DNA from: Litomosoides sigmodontis
Taxonomy: Eukaryota; Nematoda; Chromadorea; Rhabditida; Onchocercidae
DNA length: 64,000 bases
Direction: 5' to 3'
Assembly: GCA_963070105.1 (NCBI GenBank)
Contig: OY718807.1
Span: 1,751,001 to 1,815,000, forward strand
In this document: in pieces, positions 59,077 to 64,000 of the stretch
Layout: each line of letters starts with the position of its first letter
How positions within the stretch are numbered: the stretch's first letter is position 1
Translations under genes and position numbers: made by a program
Notes under the pieces: model-generated
Seen by the model: the letters and a program-made list of their open reading frames with translations, nothing else
Told to the model about the DNA's origin: nothing
Databases searched by the model: none

Positions 59077-61682
59077 TTAAGCTTTCATATTTTTTAATAT
59101 TTTAAATATTTTGCTAAAATCCGGTCGCTCCTCCGGATTTTTAGCCCAACATTGCTGAATTAATTTCACCACTGCAGACGGAGTTTCCTGAAGTGTGCAT
59201 AATTTTAGATGCTGTAAGGTGTGTTCGATCGATATGTGCAGTAATTCAGTTGAAATAAATTAATTAGTGGGAAATTTTACTTTGGGCATTTCCATCCGAT
59301 AATTTTGCACGACAATTTTTGCACGTGTCTGAATGTTACTGAGACCTGGATAAGGCTCCGAACCATCGGAATAAATTTCCCAGACAAGTACACCATATGA
59401 CCATACATCAGTTTTATTCGAATAAACCTTTTGTTGCATCGTTTCGGGTGCTAACCATTTGACTGGCACCTATTTAAGATCTCTTTTTGTTTCATAAAAA
59501 AAAAAAATTTTTTTTTTAAATTTACAAATAATTCGTGCAACAATTAATTTCACTTAGCAATCACTGATATCATTGATTATTTCGTCTAGCACATTGCAAC
59601 TGCAAACGCTTCAACGATAGCTCAATTGTTAGCTTTTTCCGCCTAATCCACAATGCTAACAAATTTTTGACAAATGTTTTAGCACTTGCTAAGTTTACAT
59701 TGGCTGTTTTACCTTCCGATTATATTACTCTAAACGATAAAAGGATGTGTAAGTATGAGAAGGGAATTCTCACTGTGCGCTTGACAATGACGAAAACGTC
59801 ATTTCTTGCATTTAACCTAAAACAGGTTGCATTTTAGGTCAAATGTAATTATGTGAGTGGAGGGAAAGCAGTTGACCACATTTACTACCTTTTCTAACTT
59901 ATCATCTTGTACGATAAGTCGATCATCAGACATGCCAAAATCGCTAATTTTCACGTCAAGTTTGCCGCTTAATAAAACATTACGTGCAGCAACGTCTCGA
60001 TGGATACATTTTTGCTTATGTAAATAAGCCATCCCATCTGCTGCTTCGGTGGTAAAACGTAGCTTCACGCTCAACGTTATTTTTCCCTTCTCTTTGCGTA
60101 GGTATGATAGCAATGATCCGCCTAAAATACGCCTTCTCATGCCTCTTCATTACGTATCCATCGGTAATGTAAATAGATACTTTACCAATGAAAAATCAAT
60201 AAAATAAACATTTCATGTAATTAAAGAGAAAAAAAAACCGGTTCAGTACTGAGTTGTAAATTTGTGAAAAAAAAAATGATAGTTGTGAAGTTTGAGTAGT
60301 CTTTTGCATAGATACGTGAGAAGGACAAACCAGGACAGTTCTCCATGATGATCATTAGTGGATGTTCGTGTACAGCTACACCAAGGATACGTACCACGTG
60401 TTTGTGCTCGTAACGACGCATTAATCTTGCCTCTTTCATAAATTTCAATCGAGCTTCACGTGTTGCTTCTTGACGCATTGTTTTTACTGCTACTTCTTGC
60501 TTCTCCGCACCAAATGAATATTCCGCAAGGAATACCTTAAAATTTTAGTTCTATAATTTAAATTACTACTCAATAATAATTCAATTAACCGCTACTGACC
60601 GTAATTTTGAGCGGAAAAGTTTAACTTACCTCACCAAATGCACCTTCACCAAGCTTTTTAACAAGCCTGATAGAATCGTGATTGAGAAGCCATTGAGGTC
60701 TTTCGATTGGTCGACGAAGTCGTGCTTGGCTAGAAGCGGACAGTGGCTCCTTCGTTGCTTTATAATACTGGATGAGATCGGACACGCTCTTCTCGTGATG
60801 ATGCTCGCAGTAGAAGGATCCATCTTGATCTTGATTTACCATGAAGTGTCGTACGGCGTTGTTGTGTCGCACAGAGATCGCAAGTACTATTTCTCCTGAA
60901 GATTTCGTCCCGTCATCTACGGCTCAAAATGACGCAAGTGACGCTAGCTAGGTGAATGCTGAAACTGAATCCAGTAATTCTACACATGAAAAACTGAATT
61001 TATCAGTGAAAACTAAAATTTATTTAATTTAGCTTTCCTTGAATCGTAAATATTGGAATCAGAGAAGAAAAGGAGGGAGAGAGAGAGAGAGAGATTACAA
61101 AGCACTTTCTTTTTTCTTAAATTCAAAATATCGTTTTTAAATTTATTTATTGATGAATCAATGTATTGTTGTCAATGTATTTACGATCACGTATATGATC
61201 ACGTATTTTGTATATGATTTTTTGATATGATTTTACGTTAAATAGAAGACAGGACAGGTACCAGGTGTGAGCTCAGTCTTACGCAACAAAAAGTCGCCCT
61301 CTTTTTTCAGCAACGGTTCGATATCGGTACGCGGTATCAGTCCATGATAATAATCAGCTCCTTTTACATCATCAGTTATTGATACAGAATCGTCACCCTG
61401 CAGCAAACACAATACTGGAATTTTAAATTTTGCAAAAAAAAATTTAAAAAAATAAAAAAAAACGTACTTGCTTATCAGTAAACATTTAGCGTGAAAAAAT
61501 TTAGTTCAAGATCAAACGTATTCTTAAAATTTCAATCAATTCATTGAATAATCTGATTAAAATTCTCCAATTAGATAACAATAATTTAAATCAAACTATT
61601 TTCTTCCACCCAGCGGAACATTTCACGGAGATTTCAGGGCAGTTAAGCAAACCACTACCTCATCCTCTTCCTTTTTCGGCAT
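59077..61682 (-). CDS. SH2 domain plus tyrosine kinase, nematode Fer/Fps-like family
   Basis: Predicted exons in transcript order: 61682-61659, 61397-61262, 60895-60630, 60535-60331, 60121-59889, 59469-59281, 59187-59077. They agree in phase, giving 387 aa, typical of the small nematode SH2-kinase group. These are non-receptor tyrosine kinases; several C. elegans members act in sperm. The first exon is only MPKKEEDE. The SH2 domain spans about residues 22-110 (YYHGLIPRTDIEPLL, GDFLLRKTE with the phosphotyrosine-binding Arg, VRHFMV, then SVSDLIQYYKA). The kinase domain spans about 126-385 (KLGEGAFGEVFLAEY, EVAVKTM, HRDVAARNVLL, DFGMS, VPVKWLAPET, DVWSYGVLVWEIYSDG, CWAKNPEERPDF). HRDVAARN and PVKW identify a tyrosine kinase. 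Oddly, the activation loop DFGMSDDRLIVQDDKLEK has no tyrosine. The F-BAR region of true Fer/Fps is absent, as in the nematode group. I cannot name the orthologue. Confidence 0.9.
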
Positions 61683-64000
61683 TTATGAAAGAGTACGACC
61701 ACTTCTCAATAGATAAGACATAAGCAATGAAATAAAACATTTCATTGCTAACTATTGTTATTTGTTCACCGAAAAAACTAGCAACTCAATTTGCATAAAA
61801 TTTTCACCATTTCATCGAAATTATCTTTTTCGGAATTAAAATATTATCGAACCTTATTTTTTTTTTGCTCAAAAAATCAAAAACTTCAAAAAGAATTTCT
61901 TTGTTGCCCATCCGAATTTTGCTTCTCAAATGCGTTCAAATTAAGCATTCTAACATTTACACTTTCTCGAGCTAAAGCTAAAGCATTTATCAGTTTGACA
62001 TTTAAAAAACATTATTATAATTTTTTTTTTCAATTTGCTTATTAAAACGCGGAAAGAACGGGATTTTTTACTTGAGCTACACGTGGTAGCACACGAATTG
62101 CATTATGATAATCACTTGATAGCAACTACTGATAAGTGCAAAATTAGGGATGCAAAGCAAACATTTACTTCAAAATATAATTTAAAAAAAATAACAAAGA
62201 ATGATTAAATCTTACAAACTCGTTAAATAACCAGTTGAATTCAATGCAAAATTTGAATTATACAGATATTTGAACAATTAACATGATTGTGATAAGCTTT
62301 TTTCAGATATGGTATGCATAACAGTATGTTACGACTAAAAGTTGAGTTAACCTTAAATAGGTTTTTGGATAGCTGCATATTTCTTCTAAAGTTAATTTAC
62401 AATTAAAATAACGATATTGAAGTGGCATTATTAAAAATAAATGCATATTGTTAAACATTCGCCGATTAACAATAACTAATAGAAGGTGAAAGGAACTTAT
62501 TTATTCATTTCATTTTAATGTTAAAATGGAAAAAGCTTCACCCAGTTATCGGTGCTTATCATATCATTTGCAATTCTACTTGCTGATAACAACAAATTTG
62601 TTCTAAAAGAAACATTTCTAATATTTAAATTAACTTCAAGGTTTAAAAATAAGCAACAAAAAGGATTTTGTTACACTGTTGTTCTTGAAGCTAAAATTAA
62701 TTATTCGCAAGAGGGAATAGTGAGAGTGCAAATTAAATTACTTATCACTGATACCGAATGAGGATATTTTATTGTCAGCTTCCGAGGATGAATTATTCTG
62801 TTTCATTGATTTATTTCAGTTCACACTTCCATGCGGAAAATGTCATCGTTCATTTCTCAGTGTTTTCTACAATTATACGACAGTGTCTCAAATTAATTTC
62901 AAAGTTTTATTTAAAATATTTAATCAATTATACGTAACGTTTTAACTCTTCTACATGAGAAGAAAATTCGAGGTAGGAGGAAGCATTGGATGATTAAAAC
63001 TTAAAGTATCTTCAATTAAATTGCATTTTAAAGTGAAATAAATTATGCTTTATTAATTTGTACACCTACGCATTTTGAAATTGTTTGTAAAAAAGTTGGT
63101 GAAATGAAAAAGTAGAATTTTAATGCTAAATTAGTTTTCAGTAAGCTTCTCATATTTTCAAACAATTTTGTCTTATAAAATATGCAAATTGTAGACTTGT
63201 AAACTTACAAAATTATATAGCATAGGAAAACTGTAAAACAATTAAACGATTTATTTCACTGATCTTTTTGTTTTATTTATAACTCTTTCAATTTCTATTT
63301 TAGGTAATTTTTAAATTGTGAAATCAGTTTTTCTTTCTCGGTAGTCGGAAATATGCAATTATTTTACGTGAAAGATTTAATAATTGAAGCAAAGTCACGA
63401 CGAGTTAATTTGCAATTTCCGAACTGAATTCTGCAAGTGTTACGTTACCGTCTTCTCGATCATTCGTCTTATCATCAACGTCTACGTTATCATTATCACT
63501 TGTTAGTGTTAATTTTGATAATTTTCTTCCACTCCCTCCTCGCACACTTACTTCTCTTCGGTCATCGCTGATGGTTCTTCACTGATAACGTAGGCTGTTT
63601 CGTTTTCGATCGCAAATTTTCCACCTTTAGTTACACGCACAACTGCTAAACATGATTTACTACCCTCTCTCTCTCTGCAAAACATTAATTAATTTTTAAC
63701 CTTGAAGTATCGTATTCTCCAGCGTTAATGTCATTTAAATAATCTAATTAAAATATTAGTAAATGTGTCAGTTTGATTATTAAATTTTATTATTACCTCA
63801 CTGCAATTGGAATATTGAAAGTGCAGAAAGTGTTTAGGTGTATTGCAATAGAATGTTGCTAATTATCACATCACTAAGCGATAATTGATTTTACAAAATT
63901 TTAACAAAAGTTTGATTAAGCAATTTGAAAAAAAAATTTTTTTTTGTAGTTGTAGCAAATTTTATGAGAGTGAATAAGAGAAATTTGTTTGTATGCAAAT
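61683..64000. other. Upstream region of the tyrosine kinase gene
   Basis: Promoter side of the - strand kinase. It is A+T-rich with no conserved + strand exon. A possible minus-strand exon lies at 63552-63674. Confidence 0.4.
63552..63674 (-). other. Possible exon of an unidentified minus-strand gene or 5' UTR
   Basis: On the minus strand TTTTGCAG precedes and GTAAGTG follows this 123-base stretch. One frame is open throughout, reading SCLAVVRVTKGGKFAIENE and on to VISEEPSAMTEE. Its end phase does not join in frame to either the first or the second exon of the tyrosine kinase gene. It may be a 5' UTR exon of that gene or part of a neighbour cut by the window edge. Family not recognised. Confidence 0.3.

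Overview
The window is eukaryotic nuclear DNA. It is strongly A+T-rich, and its genes are split into many short exons with short GT-AG introns, T-rich introns and TTTYAG-like acceptors. Predicted proteins look most like nematode families: a class IIa HDAC close to C. elegans HDA-4, a GCK-1-like STE20 kinase, a small SH2-tyrosine kinase of the nematode Fer-like expansion, and a secreted protein with a C6-type cysteine pattern. Gene spacing, microsatellites and intron style fit a clade III (filarial-type) parasitic nematode. This is inference; the species cannot be fixed from the sequence. No bacterial, viral or transposon genes were recognised.

Eight multi-exon genes were assembled by hand from splice signals, reading phase and family similarity. 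(1) hda-4-like class IIa histone deacetylase, + strand, 4342-9705, about 858 aa. (2) Small secreted six-cysteine protein, + strand, 13163-13988. (3) Aquaglyceroporin, - strand, 14661-17978, 7 exons, 296 aa. (4) Unassigned four-transmembrane protein, + strand, 20222-21453, 130 aa. (5) HACD3/hpo-8-like 3-hydroxyacyl-CoA dehydratase with an N-terminal CS domain, - strand, 24232-27921, 11 exons, 408 aa. (6) gck-1/MST3-type GCK-III kinase, + strand, 36024-41280, with a probable first coding exon at 32981. (7) AMPD2-type AMP deaminase, - strand, 43245-52671, 18 exons, 861 aa. (8) SH2 plus tyrosine kinase, - strand, 59077-61682, 7 exons, 387 aa.

Layout: 1-4341 is the upstream region of hda-4. Genes 2 and 3 converge, as do genes 6 and 7. 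Genes 3 and 4 diverge, as do 5 and 6. Genes 7 and 8 are tandem on the - strand, separated by about 6.4 kb that includes a G+C-richer patch with degenerate repeats. The genes do not form a pathway or operon. They are ordinary cellular functions (chromatin, water/glycerol transport, very-long-chain fatty acid elongation, STRIPAK-type signalling, purine salvage, tyrosine phosphorylation) placed side by side.

No wholly new multi-gene system was found. The points most worth a second look are: a 90-nt in-phase candidate poison exon and an optional 93/96-nt exon in the HDAC gene; a retained catalytic tyrosine in that HDAC; two GC-AG introns in the AMP deaminase gene; a tyrosine kinase whose activation loop has no tyrosine; the orphan four-TM protein; and the repeat-bearing G+C-rich patch at 56.0-56.9 kb. 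Exon borders are predictions and need RNA evidence.
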